Part shown: piece after piece, positions 21,552 to 31,439 of the stretch
Layout: every line of letters starts with the position of its first letter
How positions within the stretch are numbered: position 1 is the first letter of the stretch
From: Centrapalus pauciflorus
Lineage: Eukaryota; Streptophyta; Magnoliopsida; Asterales; Asteraceae
Assembly: GCA_020465985.1 (NCBI GenBank)
Contig: JAANYP010004794.1
Location: 1-64,000, forward strand
DNA length: 64,000 nt
Direction: 5' to 3'
Made by a program: the position numbers and the translations under genes
Notes under the pieces: generated by a model
The model's input: the letters and a program-made list of their open reading frames with translations, nothing else
Database searches by the model: none
What the model was told of the DNA's origin: nothing

Positions 21552-21954
21552 TTAGGGATGAATCATTCTGATTGAGATTGAATTTGTATTTCGTGTTCTT
21601 GAGGATTTTTCGGAAAAACCCTAAAATCACTAGGGGTTTTGATTCTGTTGATCATTCTCAGAGTTAATTGGATCGAAGGTTCAGGTTTCAAAGACGAATC
21701 AATTGAATATAAACTTGTTTTGATTTTCAAAACACAGAAAAAGATCTAAGCAATTTTCTGAAATTTTGAAAAGTTCAAAAACCGGTACTGTTTCATTGAA
21801 AAAGTCTTGTTTAGATCCATTTTTGCATAAAAGTGCTTTACAAAAAGTGTTTGTATTCAAAAACCTTACCTTCGATTACAATTTGAATGAAATTGGGTAA
21901 AATTTGGATTTAATCTGAATTTCAGACTTGAAAAAGCTGAAAATACTAAGAAAC

Positions 21955-22620
21955 TCGAATCATACACATCCTGTGTGTAAATCGAGTTGAGTATAACAGT
22001 TAATCGAGTCGGGTATCTGAGTTAATCGAGTTGGTTATCTTGGTTATTCGAGTTGTGCCCTACTATTACTCGAGTTGTCAAACTGTAATATTCGAGTTGA
22101 CAACAATCTGACTTGAATTTCAGAAAAACATTCGAGTTTTATATACGACTTATTCGAGTTGTATATAAAACCCATTCGTGTTTTATATAAGACACATTCG
22201 AGTTTTATATAAGACTCACTCGAGTTTTATATAAGACACATTCGAGTTTTATATAAGACCCATTCGAGTTTTATATAAGACCCATTCGTGTTTTATATAA
22301 GAATCATTCGAGTTGTGCAAGATTCACTCGAGTTTTGTAACAGACACAGTCGAGTTTTGTATAACATTGATTCGAGTTTTACAGAAGACTCATTCGAGAG
22401 TGTGAATTTCATATACTTGATTCGAGTTTGATCAAACACACATTCGAGTTTGGTCAAAGACACATTCGAGTTTGATCAAACACACATTTGAGTTTGATCA
22501 AACACACATTCGAGTTTGATCAAAGAATCAATCGAGTTTGGTAAAAGACACAATCGAGTTTCACACTACATTCATTCAAGTTTCACTCATAACACAAGAA
22601 TCATTCAAGTTTGTCACACA
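21955..22620 (+). repeat. CATTCGAGTT array with 22-bp period in the leader of element 3
   Basis: Starts as scattered TCGAGTT motifs. At about 22165-22310 it becomes six or more near-exact 22-bp units (ATTCGAGTTTTATATAAGAC plus two bases). A second block at about 22430-22560 has 22-bp units built on TTCGAGTTTGATCAAACACA. It lies between the PBS and the gag ATG. Confidence 0.9.
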
Positions 22621-22788
22621 CATTAATCCAAACACAATTCACTGCTTGAGTTAAACTGCTTATTGCTACTAACAAGTCATTGTGTTTTAGATTTCAGTAC
22701 TAATCTGTGTTTCAAGGTGTGATCAAATTTTTCAATCTCATTCGGAGTTCATTTGATCTTGGTCAAAGTTTCCCAACGAACAATCAAC

Positions 22789-25700
22789 ATGTCTAAAGAT
22801 GCACTTGCTATGGGATCAGAAACCAACCCCCAATCTTATACAGAGGGGAATATGTTCAATGGCGGGAGCGGTTTCTTGAATTTATAAGTTTCCATGATTT
22901 GTCTGAAGAAATGCTGAAATCATTAACTGAAGGACCAGCAATCTTTATGGAAACGATCCCAGGAGTACCAACTGGCAATCCCCCAATACCACCAAGGACT
23001 GTTGAGGTAACAAACCTAACAGAGGCCCAGAAAAAGAGAAAGTTAGGGGACAAGACTGCCAGAAAACTGTTGTTGATTTCAATCCCCAATGATATATACA
23101 CTTGTCTGACAAATACAAAGACTGCTAAGTCCATCTGGGATGAAGTATGCAAAATCATGAGGGGATCAGACAGAGCTGCTACTAATAGGGCTAGGAATAG
23201 TCTAATGACATTTGAGAACTTTAGAGCCCGTGAAGGTGAACTTCTGGAAAACACTTATCTCAGATTTGTAAATCTGGTAAGTGAAGTAAAAAGAAACGGA
23301 GTGACGAAGTCCAACTTGGACATCAATGTCAAATTTTTAAATGTGCTAAATCCAGAATGGGAAAAATATGCTATGATCATCCAACAAACGAAAGATATAG
23401 AGGAGATGGATTTTCATATGCTATTTGAAAACCTCAACAACTACCAAGAAGTTGTTTTGAGGAAAATATCTGGAAAGAAGAAAGCGGAAAAAGAAACTGC
23501 TGATCCACTAGCTCTACTGGCGGAGAAAAAGTATAAATACAAGCTCAAAAAGGAGAAAAGAGCTGTAATCAGCAGTACATCATCAGAATATGAATCATCA
23601 GATTCATCTGCAGATTCAGAGATTGAAGAGATGAAAAAACAGATGGCACTGCTTACAAAGGCATTTCAGAAGAAATTTTACAGGAAGCCAACAAACAACA
23701 AAATGCGCTACAAAACAGGCTCAAGGAAAGTTGAGAAAAAGGATAAGTATGAGAAGGCTGGAGAAATTAGTGCACCAAAGTCTGACAAATATGAGAAGTC
23801 AGATAAATCAACCAAGAAGGAATCTGAACAGAAATGCTATAACTGTGGAAAACCAGGTCACTATACAAGAATTCAGATCTCCAGTAGTCAAAAATTCAGA
23901 CTACTATACAAGAAAGGCCCTCTTAGCCAAAGAGAAAGAGTCAGGCAAAGCTCTTATGGCGGAGGATGATCATTGGTTACAGTTATCAGAAGATGATGAC
24001 ATTTTAGATGAAGATGCCCATATCTGTCTAAAGTCAGAAATCTTCAATGAATCTGAACTGAGTGAATCAGCTATGATAGCTGAAGATGAGGTGTGGGTTG
24101 GACTGACGGATGAAGAGGATGAAGAGAGGAGAGAATCTGATTCTGATGAAGAGGAAGAAAAAGAAGAAGTTGCATTAATGGCAACTGGCCAAAATAAAGC
24201 TGAAAATGAGGAAGATTCAGAGTCTGAAAACTCAGAGGATTCAGAAGGACAGGAGGTAAATTCTATTTCAGATTCTGATATTGACGACTCATGCATATTA
24301 GAAGAAAAACTAACTAATATGGCTTTCATGCTTAAAAAGTTTGAAAAATCCTTAAAAGCAGAAAAGAAAAAGGTTCATTCTTTGGAAAACAAACTTCTAA
24401 ATGAACACAATTTAGTCCTAGATTTTTCCAAAGATAAAGCCTTAGCTTTACGAGCTGTCTCAGACTTACAAGATAAGGAAAAAGAACTTCAAAGCAAAAT
24501 ACTTAATCTGAATCACAAAATATCTGATATACAAGAAAGTCTGCGAATAGCTGAGTTAGAAGCCTCAAACTTTTCTGTAAAATATCATGTCATATTTGAA
24601 GAAAGAACTAAACTTTATGAGAAAATAAAACAGATGGAGGATGAATTTATTAAAAGAGGGCAAATAGATCAAACAATATATTTAAATCAACCAAAAGATA
24701 CAGAGTTTTACAACTCTAAATCTGGTATTGGTTGGGAAAATCCTAAATATCTGACAAAAGCTATATCAAATTCACCAACACTATACGATGTCAGATACAT
24801 GAATCTAGGATTAAAAATGACATTCATGAAAGCATCTGAAGAAGTAGAATCTAGCGAAGAAGTAAAAAGATTAAGATCAGACAAAATGCAAAATTATATT
24901 GATTATACAAAGATAAATGAAAAAAGCAACATTATTGATACTAAAGAAGAGTTAATTCAAACCTATTCTGAAAAGAATTTGTCTGAATTACCATCTCAGT
25001 CTCCAAAATTATATTTACCAAATTCAATTTTAGAACAGATAAATTCTGATTTAGAATTGAAAATTAAAAATTTTGAGACAGAGAATGGAACTCTCAAGGA
25101 AGAATTAAATAAAATGGAACAAATGTTGCAAAATAAACCAAAACACATAAATGTGTCTGATCCACAATCAACTACTTCTCTAGACTCTATTAATTCAGAG
25201 AAAGAATTTGATCTGTTCATGCACTCTGATGTTAATTCATTAGATCAAAGATTTGGTAAAATTGGTGAATTTATCAAACCTTTGACTAACAAACTATCAA
25301 CTGGTAATAAAGAATCTGTTAAAATTCTGCAAAGAATGACTACAGACTCTTTAAAACCATCTGAAAATTCACCATCAGTGCAACAAAAGAAGGAGAAAAC
25401 AAAACTGTTTGTTAAGTCTCCTAGTTTTGAAAAGGGTGAATCATCCTCATCAACGGACTCTTTTGCACGTAAAGTCAAATCTTCAACAGGTATGAAAAGG
25501 TTACAGAAAAAACAAGCATCTAAATCTTCTAATTCTCAAACTTCTTTTATGTCAGATAACGTTGTGAACGGGTCGAGAAAACGAGTGTGGCGAAAGAAGA
25601 AAAGAGAAGAGAAAAACAAGATTATAAAACAAGAATGGCGCGTGAAAGAAAAAATTGTTACAGATAGAAACAGCAAAATTGAACATTCTGTCTGTAATAA

Positions 25701-26085
25701 TGATAAAATTGTTAATAATTCTTGTATTAAGTTTTCAAGATCGAAATTAATTGCTTTGAATTCTTATGTTTGTAAGTCTAAAACTGTGAAATATAATAAG
25801 CTTGTATGGCAACCAAAGAAAAAGGACCCATTGTATGAACAGAATAAGGATCCACAGATAAAAATTTCAAAAACAATTCCACCGCGAATTGTACAAAAGT
25901 GGATACCCAAAAGAACAGTTCAAAAATGGGTACCTAAAACAAAATCAAACGATAAGCCTAAAGCCATATCAGTTAGAAAAACAAATGATACTATGCATGT
26001 TTTACCTAAAACTAAAGTACCCAACTACAAGTGGGTACCTCATGTGCTATTACGTTTTATAGGTAAACCATGTCTGGTACCTTGA
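22789..26085 (+). pseudogene. gag: Gag of element 3 (long, coiled-coil; two frameshifts)
   Basis: The ATG at 22789 (MSKDALAMGSE) is followed by a one-base loss near 22850. The main frame then reads WRERFLEFISFHDLSEEM and a copia Gag domain with LLISIPNDIYTCL, TAKSIWDEVC and FLNVLNPEWEKYAMII. A zinc knuckle begins near 23836 (CYNCGKPGHYT) and is broken by a second indel near 23875. The continuing frame (to 26085) is very acidic (24060-24280), then heptad-rich coiled coil (about 24300-25130), then Ser/Lys-rich with repeated KWVPK motifs near the end. An extended, coiled-coil Gag behind the zinc knuckle is a Sirevirus trait. The frame ends two codons past the start of the protease core, which lies in another frame. 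Confidence 0.82.
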
Positions 26086-29000
26086 TTCGGGATGCTCCAA
26101 ACATATGACCGGACAACGAGACACACTCACAGACTTTGTAGAAAAGTTCTGTGGGACGGTAAGATTTGGAAACGATCAGTTTTGTCCGATCAAGGGATAC
26201 GGAAGTCTGAAGTATGACAAAATCACAATCCAAAAGGTCTTTTATGTTGACGGTCTTGGTCATAATCTATTCAGTATCGGACAACTGTGTGATAAGGGGT
26301 TAGAAGTTAACTTCAAAGCCAATCGGTGCAGCATCAGATCAGCAGAAGGAAAAGAAATTCTAGCAGGAAACAGGAAAACAAATCTATACTCCATTGATTT
26401 AGCCTCGATCAATCTGAAGAAAGATGTCTGCTTATTGTCAAAAGCAACATCTAAAACAGCATGGTTGTGGCATCATCGCCTTTCACATCTGAATTTCAAT
26501 GAACTGACCAACCTAGCAAAAGGAGGGTTAGTTAAAGGGCTGCCGGCGCTAAAATTTCAAAAAGAGCAACTATGCGCGGCATGTGAAAAAGGAAAGATGA
26601 CAAAAGCCACACACAAATCCAAAACAGCACACTCATCCACAAGAGCACTAGAGTTACTGCATATGGATTTGTGTGGACCAATGAGAGTACAAAGTATAAA
26701 TAAGAAAAGATATGTATTGGTGATAGTTGATGACTATTCACGATACACATGGGTGTTTTTCCTGAAATCCAAATCAGATGCAACCGAATCTATCATCGAC
26801 TTCATCCGAAAAATACAAGTAAAGTTTCAACTCACAATTCAGACAATCCGCTCAGACAATGGAACAGAGTTCAAGAATAAATCACTGGACTCGTTCTTGA
26901 ATTCAGTAGGAATTACACATCAGTTTTCAGCTGCTCGAACTCCACAACAAAACGGTGTCGTTGAAAGAAGAAATCGGACACTAGTGGAATCAGCTAGGAC
27001 GATGTTGGCCTACTCCAATTTACCATTGTTCATGTGGGCAAAAGCGGTTGCAACAGCTTGTTTCACACAAAACCGTTCAATAATAAATAAAAGATTCGGA
27101 AAGACTCCATATGAACTGATTAATAAAAGAATACCTAATATTAAGTTTTTCCATGTCTTTGGTTGCAGATGCTTTATATTGAATGATAAAGACAATCTGG
27201 GAAAGTTTAATCAAAAGGCGGATGAAGGATTCTTCATCGGGTATTCAAAGGAGTCGGTTGCTTTCCGAGTGTACAACAAGAGAACCAAGACAGTCAATGA
27301 GAGCGTAAATGTTAAATTTGACGAAGGAGTGGTAATGGCTTCTGAACACACCAGTTCAGGACCCGGACCTAACATGCAGACTTCATTGGAGTCAAATAGA
27401 CAAAATGCTGAACAAAATGAATTAAATAAGTTGTTTGAGAACTTTTATGATGATTATTTTGGAACTCCCAAATCTAATGTTCAAAATTTGGTGCCTGACA
27501 GGATCACTCAAGATCCAGTTGTAGTTTCAGATCTTTCTCAACAACAAAGTTTAGAAGAAACTGGAGAAGCTTCAACAGCAAAGGTGCAGTCAACTACTGA
27601 GATTGTACAACCAATTGAACCTCCACATACTTCTGAAACCCCTATTACTTCTGAACAGTCAGAAGCTCCTACCTCAGATGTTCCACCTACAACATCTGCA
27701 GCAACTCCCGAACCATATTTCGATTCCAATCCCAACCAAGACCCAATAGAACCGTTTCCACATACAGTTAAGTGGACAAGAAATCACCCAATAGAGAATA
27801 TCATTGGTGATCCATCTTCATCAGTCCAAACCAGAAGGGCTACAATAAATGAATGCTTATTTTCAAATTTTTTGAGTAAGATTGAGCCTAAAAATGTAAA
27901 AGAAGCCCTTCTGGATGCTGATTGGATTGTGGCGATGCAAGAGGAACTCAACCAGTTCGAACGGTTAAAGGTCTGGAGACTTGTTGAGCGCCCAAAAGAC
28001 AAATCCATAATTGGCACGAAATGGATCTTCAAGAACAAGAAAGATGAACACGGTGTCATTATTCGGAATAAAGCTCGTCTCGTGGCCAAAGGATACAGTC
28101 AACAAGAAGGGATTGATTATGATGAAACATTCGCACCAGTTGCACGCATTGAAGCTATAAGGATGTTTTTAGCTTTTGCCGCACATAAAAATTTTACAGT
28201 ATATCAAATGGATGTCAAAACTGCGTTTTTAAACGGGGAACTAACTGATGAAGTATATACATATCAGCCCGAAGGATTTACTGATCTTTCGAAACCTGAT
28301 CATGTATATATTTTGGATAAGTCACTGTATGGCCTTAAACAAGCACCTCGTGCTTGGTATGATGCACTTTCAACATATCTGTTGAAATGTGGATTTACAA
28401 AAGGTGCAGTTGACACAACCTTGTTTATAAAACGTCAGGGGTCAGATATCATAGTTATACAGATATATGTAGATGATATAATATTTGGGTCTACAAATCC
28501 AGAATTTTGTAAGAAATTCGCATTTTTAATGTCCCAGAAATTCGAAATGAGCATGATGGGTGAAATAAATTTTTTCTTAGGATTACAAGTAAAACAATTA
28601 ACTGATGGTATCTTTATCAATCAGTCAAAATACATACAAGACATGTTGAAGAAATTTAACATGGTCAATAGTACTCCTATGAAAACTCCCATGGCTCCGG
28701 ATTCAAAATCAAAACTCGATGCGGACATCTCAGGGAAACCTGTAGATGTAGCCCATTATCGAGGTATAATTGGGTCATTAATGTACTTAACAGCTAGTAG
28801 ACCAGATATTATGTTTGCTACATGTGTCTGTGCTAGATATCAGGCAAATCCAAAAGAATCACACTTAACAGCTGCAAAACGAATTTTAAGATATCTCAAA
28901 GGTACTCCAAATCTTGGTTTGTGGTATCCTAGGGAGTCTTCATTTCATCTGACTGCTTTTTCTGACGCTGATCACGCAGGTGATAAGATGGACAGAAAAA

Positions 29001-29413
29001 GTACGTCAGGAGCAGTACAATTCCTAGGTGACAAACCCGTATGTTGGTCATCCAAGAAACAACATTGTGTTTCATTGTCTACAGCTGAAGCAGAGTACGT
29101 TGCTGTATCTTCCTGCTGCTCTCAAGTGTTGTGGATGAAAAGCCAACTGCGTGATTACGGGTTTACACCAAAGAAGATTCCAATATACTGTGATTCTCAG
29201 AGCGCAATAGCTATTGCATCAAATCCGGTGCAACATTCAAAAACGAAACACATCGACATTCGGTATCATTTCATTAAAGATCATGTAGAAAATGGAAATA
29301 TAGAATTATATTTTGTACCTACTGAATATCAACTAGCTGATTTGTTTACCAAAGCGTTAGATGAAAAGCGGTTTAATTTTTTGGTATACAAATTGGGTAT
29401 GTTGAATCGTTAG
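26063..29413 (+). CDS. pol: Pol of element 3: PR, IN, RT, RNase H, uninterrupted
   Basis: An open frame of 1,116 codons after a TAG at 26060. Protease: WYLDSGCSKHM at 26075. GAG-pre-integrase: HHRLSHLNFNELT and CAACEKGK. Integrase: aspartates in LLHMDLCGPM (near 26660) and RSDNGTEFKN (near 26850), glutamate in QQNGVVERRNRT (near 26960). Reverse transcriptase: KWIFKNKKD, VYQMDVKTAFLNG and the catalytic YVDDIIFGS (near 28470). RNase H: FSDADHAGD, TAEAEYVAV, YCDSQSAIAIA, KHIDIRYHFIKDHV, ending at TAG 29411-29413. All catalytic residues I can check are present, so the enzyme part may have been active recently. Pol is in a different frame from the end of Gag. Confidence 0.93.
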   Translation, partial: VNHVWYLDSGCSKHMTGQRDTLTDFVEKFCGTVRFGNDQFCPIKGYGSLKYDKITIQKVFYVDGLGHNLFSIGQLCDKGLEVNFKANRCSIRSAEGKEILAGNRKTNLYSIDLASINLKKDVCLLSKATSKTAWLWHHRLSHLNFNELTNLAKGGLVKGLPALKFQKEQLCAACEKGKMTKATHKSKTAHSSTRALELLHMDLCGPMRVQSINKKRYVLVIVDDYSRYTWVFFLKSKSDATESIIDFIRKIQVKFQLTIQTIRSDNGTEFKNKSLDSFLNSVGITHQFSAARTPQQNGVVERRNRTLVESARTMLAYSNLPLFMWAKAVATACFTQNRSIINKRFGKTPYELINKRIPNIKFFHVFGCRCFILNDKDNLGKFNQKADEGFFIGYSKESVAFRVYNKRTKTVNESVNVKFDEGVVMASEHTSSGPGPNMQTSLESNRQNAEQNELNKLFENFYDDYFGTPKSNVQNLVPDRITQDPVVVSDLSQQQSLEETGEASTAKVQSTTEIVQPIEPPHTSETPITSEQSEAPTSDVPPTTSAATPEPYFDSNPNQDPIEPFPHTVKWTRNHPIENIIGDPSSSVQTRRATINECLFSNFLSKIEPKNVKEALLDADWIVAMQEELNQFERLKVWRLVERPKDKSIIGTKWIFKNKKDEHGVIIRNKARLVAKGYSQQEGIDYDETFAPVARIEAIRMFLAFAAHKNFTVYQMDVKTAFLNGELTDEVYTYQPEGFTDLSKPDHVYILDKSLYGLKQAPRAWYDALSTYLLKCGFTKGAVDTTLFIKRQGSDIIVIQIYVDDIIFGSTNPEFCKKFAFLMSQKFEMSMMGEINFFLGLQVKQLTDGIFINQSKYIQDMLKKFNMVNSTPMKTPMAPDSKSKLDADISGKPVDVAHYRGIIGSLMYLTASRPDIMFATCVCARYQANPKESHLTAAKRILRYLKGTPNLGLWYPRESSFHLTAFSDADHAGDKMDRKSTSGAVQFLGDKPVCWSSKKQHCVSLSTAEAEYVAVSSCCSQVLWMKSQLRDYGFTPKKIPIYCDSQSAIAIASNPVQHSKTKHIDIRYHFIKDHVENGNIELYFVPTEYQLADLFTKALDEKRFNFLVYKLGMLNR

Positions 29414-29529
29414 ATTTAATAATTCAGTAGTTTCAATTTATAATTTTAAATTTACATATTTATTGATTCTAATCTGATGTTAAATTCTTGAATCTTAAAA
29501 GTTCAAATTTTTTGGAATTTAACAGATCT

Positions 29530-29690
29530 GGATTGTCATGTGCAGGGGGAGCAGAAAATGATTTTATCTGATTTTGAGAAAATCTGATAAAATATATCTG
29601 GTATTTTGTAGGGGGAGCTGATTTGAGAAATATGATACATCTGAGGGGGAGCAGCATTCTAAAATTCAAGGGGGTGCATTTTTAATATTT
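29530..29690 (+). other. Cluster of PPT-like purine runs downstream of pol
   Basis: Four purine runs occur within 150 bp: CAGGGGGAGCAG (near 29544), TAGGGGGAGCTG (near 29610), GAGGGGGAGCAG (near 29643) and CAAGGGGGTGC (near 29670). Multiplied PPTs upstream of the 3' LTR are described for Sireviruses. Here no LTR follows; ORF3 leader sequence does. Confidence 0.7.
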
Positions 29691-30540
29691 CTAGTTAAAA
29701 ATTTTATTTGTTTTGTTTGTGTGTATTTTCAAATTTTGTTTTGTTTTTGTTTCAGTCTGTTTTAATTTTTTTTTTGTTTGTTTTGTGTTTAGTTTTGTTT
29801 TATCTGTAAAAATTTTTTTTTAGTTACAATTTTTCTTGTTTTTGTTTGTTAAAAGATATTGGGTTTTGAATACATGGGTTTCTATTTGGTGAATGTGGGC
29901 CGGTTTTGTCAAACTTAAAATTCAAATATGGGCCGGGTATTTTCAACTATGAATTGAATTTTGAATTTCAAATTCAACTTTTCTGAAAATCCCATCGTCT
30001 TCTTCGAACCTTTTCTTCACCATTAAGAAACCTCAATATCTCAATATCTTCGATTGTTTCAAGAAAGTATCATCATATTGTGAGTGATTCTTTTTGTTTT
30101 TCTTGTTTTTATGTAGTTAATTTCAGTTTCTGTTGTATATGTAAAAGTGTTCGTATATTCGTATTTGAGTGTTCATGGTGAATCAACATTTCTGTTCCTT
30201 AAACTGAAATTAAATTTGTGGTGTTTTAGGGTTTATGAACCTGAACATGAATCTGAAATTTTATGGTTCAAATCCAATCACACACACAGAAATTTGAAAT
30301 TCTATTTCAAAAAGCTTCGAGTTCATGTTTTTCTGCAATTTGGATTTTTGACAACTTTGATGTTGTTTTTAATCAAAGTTCAGTAAAACAAAGTTGATTA
30401 AAATTGTTTTTCGAGTGGGATACAAGTTTTTAATCAGTGAGAAGTCCTTGGAATCAATCTTTGAAAAATCAGTGTATAAGGACTTGTAAATAATTTCAAA
30501 ATAATGTCTCGATTGAAAGCATAATCGAGAAATGGCTAAG
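29691..30540 (+). other. T-rich spacer and possible first exon of ORF3-C transcript
   Basis: No ORF of note. After a T-rich stretch, 29985-30079 looks like a plant 5' untranslated exon (CTTCTTCGAACC..., AT-poor) followed by a donor-like ATATT|GTGAGT at 30080. With the acceptor at 31431 this would give an intron of about 1.35 kb that contains the 22-bp repeats. This is inference from splice consensus only. Confidence 0.3.
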
Positions 30541-31090
30541 TGTCAATCGAGTTGATTGATACTTCAATCGAGAAAAGTTGTGGTTAATTCGAGTTGACCA
30601 TATGCTTTGATCGAGTTGAACATAAGAAATGTTCGAGTTGCCTTATAGTTCCATTCGAGTTGTATTATAGTTCCATTCGAGTTGCCTTATAGAATCATTC
30701 GAGTTGCATGGAAGTTTCATTCGAGTTGACTTAAGAGTAATTCGAGTTGCATTTGAGAGTTATTCGAGTTTTATGATGACTCATTCGAGTTGATGTATAT
30801 TAAACTCAGAGAATCGAGTTTAATACACATTACATTCGAGAAAAGGTTGTGCTTTATGCGAGTTGACAAGTGTGTAACATTTAGAATAATTTCAACAAGT
30901 ACTTACGGCTTATTCGAGTTTTACATGTCTTCATTCGATTAACTTCATGTCTTATTCGAGTTGAGTCAAACTTCATTCGAGTTTCATATAGACATATTCG
31001 AGTTTCATAGACTCATCATTCGTGTTTTTCTGAGACATTCGAGTTTCATATGCTTATCATTCGAGTTGTATCTAGGCTCATTCGAGTTGT
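30540..31090 (+). repeat. TTCGAGTTG array with 22-bp period in the ORF3-C leader
   Basis: Units built on CATTCGAGTTG plus about 11 variable bases; at about 30650-30770 five consecutive units keep a 22-bp (once 21-bp) spacing. Further degenerate copies run to ~31090. The core and period are shared with the array in the gag leader of element 3. Confidence 0.85.
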
Positions 31091-31238
31091 CACATGTGCC
31101 ATCCGACATACTTCAAGTATGTTTCGAGAAAGTTAAAGTGTTATTCAAGTAACAACAGAAAATTTTTCTAAGTGTGGGATTTTTATGTTTTAAGAAAAAT
31201 GTCACATTTTTTAAGAAATTGTTATAAATTTGTGTTTT

Positions 31239-31314
31239 TCTAACATTGGTCTCTAAACGATTGACTTTGGAGTCCTCTCAATAATTTTCAATTATTGTCA
31301 GGAATCCCGACGCT
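31239..31314 (+). ncRNA. Conserved 76-nt structured block upstream of ORF3-C
   Basis: TCTAACATTGGTCTCT, the core AACGATTGACTTTGGA, then a hairpin with arms CAATAATT (31279-31286) and AATTATTG (31290-31297), then CCCGACGCT (31306-31314). CATTGG (31244-31249) can pair with CCGACG (31307-31312) except for one A-C mismatch, using one G-U pair. It is the counterpart of 20489-20564. Confidence 0.45.
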
Positions 31315-31406
31315 TTAAACAGAAAATCACAAGTTTTTGCAATTTCTGATAAAATGTTACAAGTTTTTCTACATTTTGAAGGTTGTCATTTGTGTACTTG
31401 GTAAGC

Positions 31407-31431
31407 CTAACATGATTTTTATTTTTTACAG
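31407..31431 (+). promoter_or_regulatory. 3' splice site just upstream of ORF3-C ATG
   Basis: CTAAC branch point at 31407-31411, a T-rich tract and TTTTTTACAG ending at 31431, eight bases before the ATG at 31440. The arrangement is the same as for ORF3-B. Confidence 0.55.
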
Positions 31432-31439
31432 GTGTTCAA

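Noticed and set aside
21955..22620. 22-bp units as a CRISPR array
   Set aside because: Direct tandem units without unique spacers, inside a retrotransposon leader of a plant genome.
22856..23254. 132-codon minus ORF opposite Gag of element 3
   Set aside because: Antisense shadow of the well-supported Gag frame.
30147..31152. 79- and 63-codon plus ORFs in the ORF3-C leader
   Set aside because: No motif; the second is largely translated 22-bp repeats.
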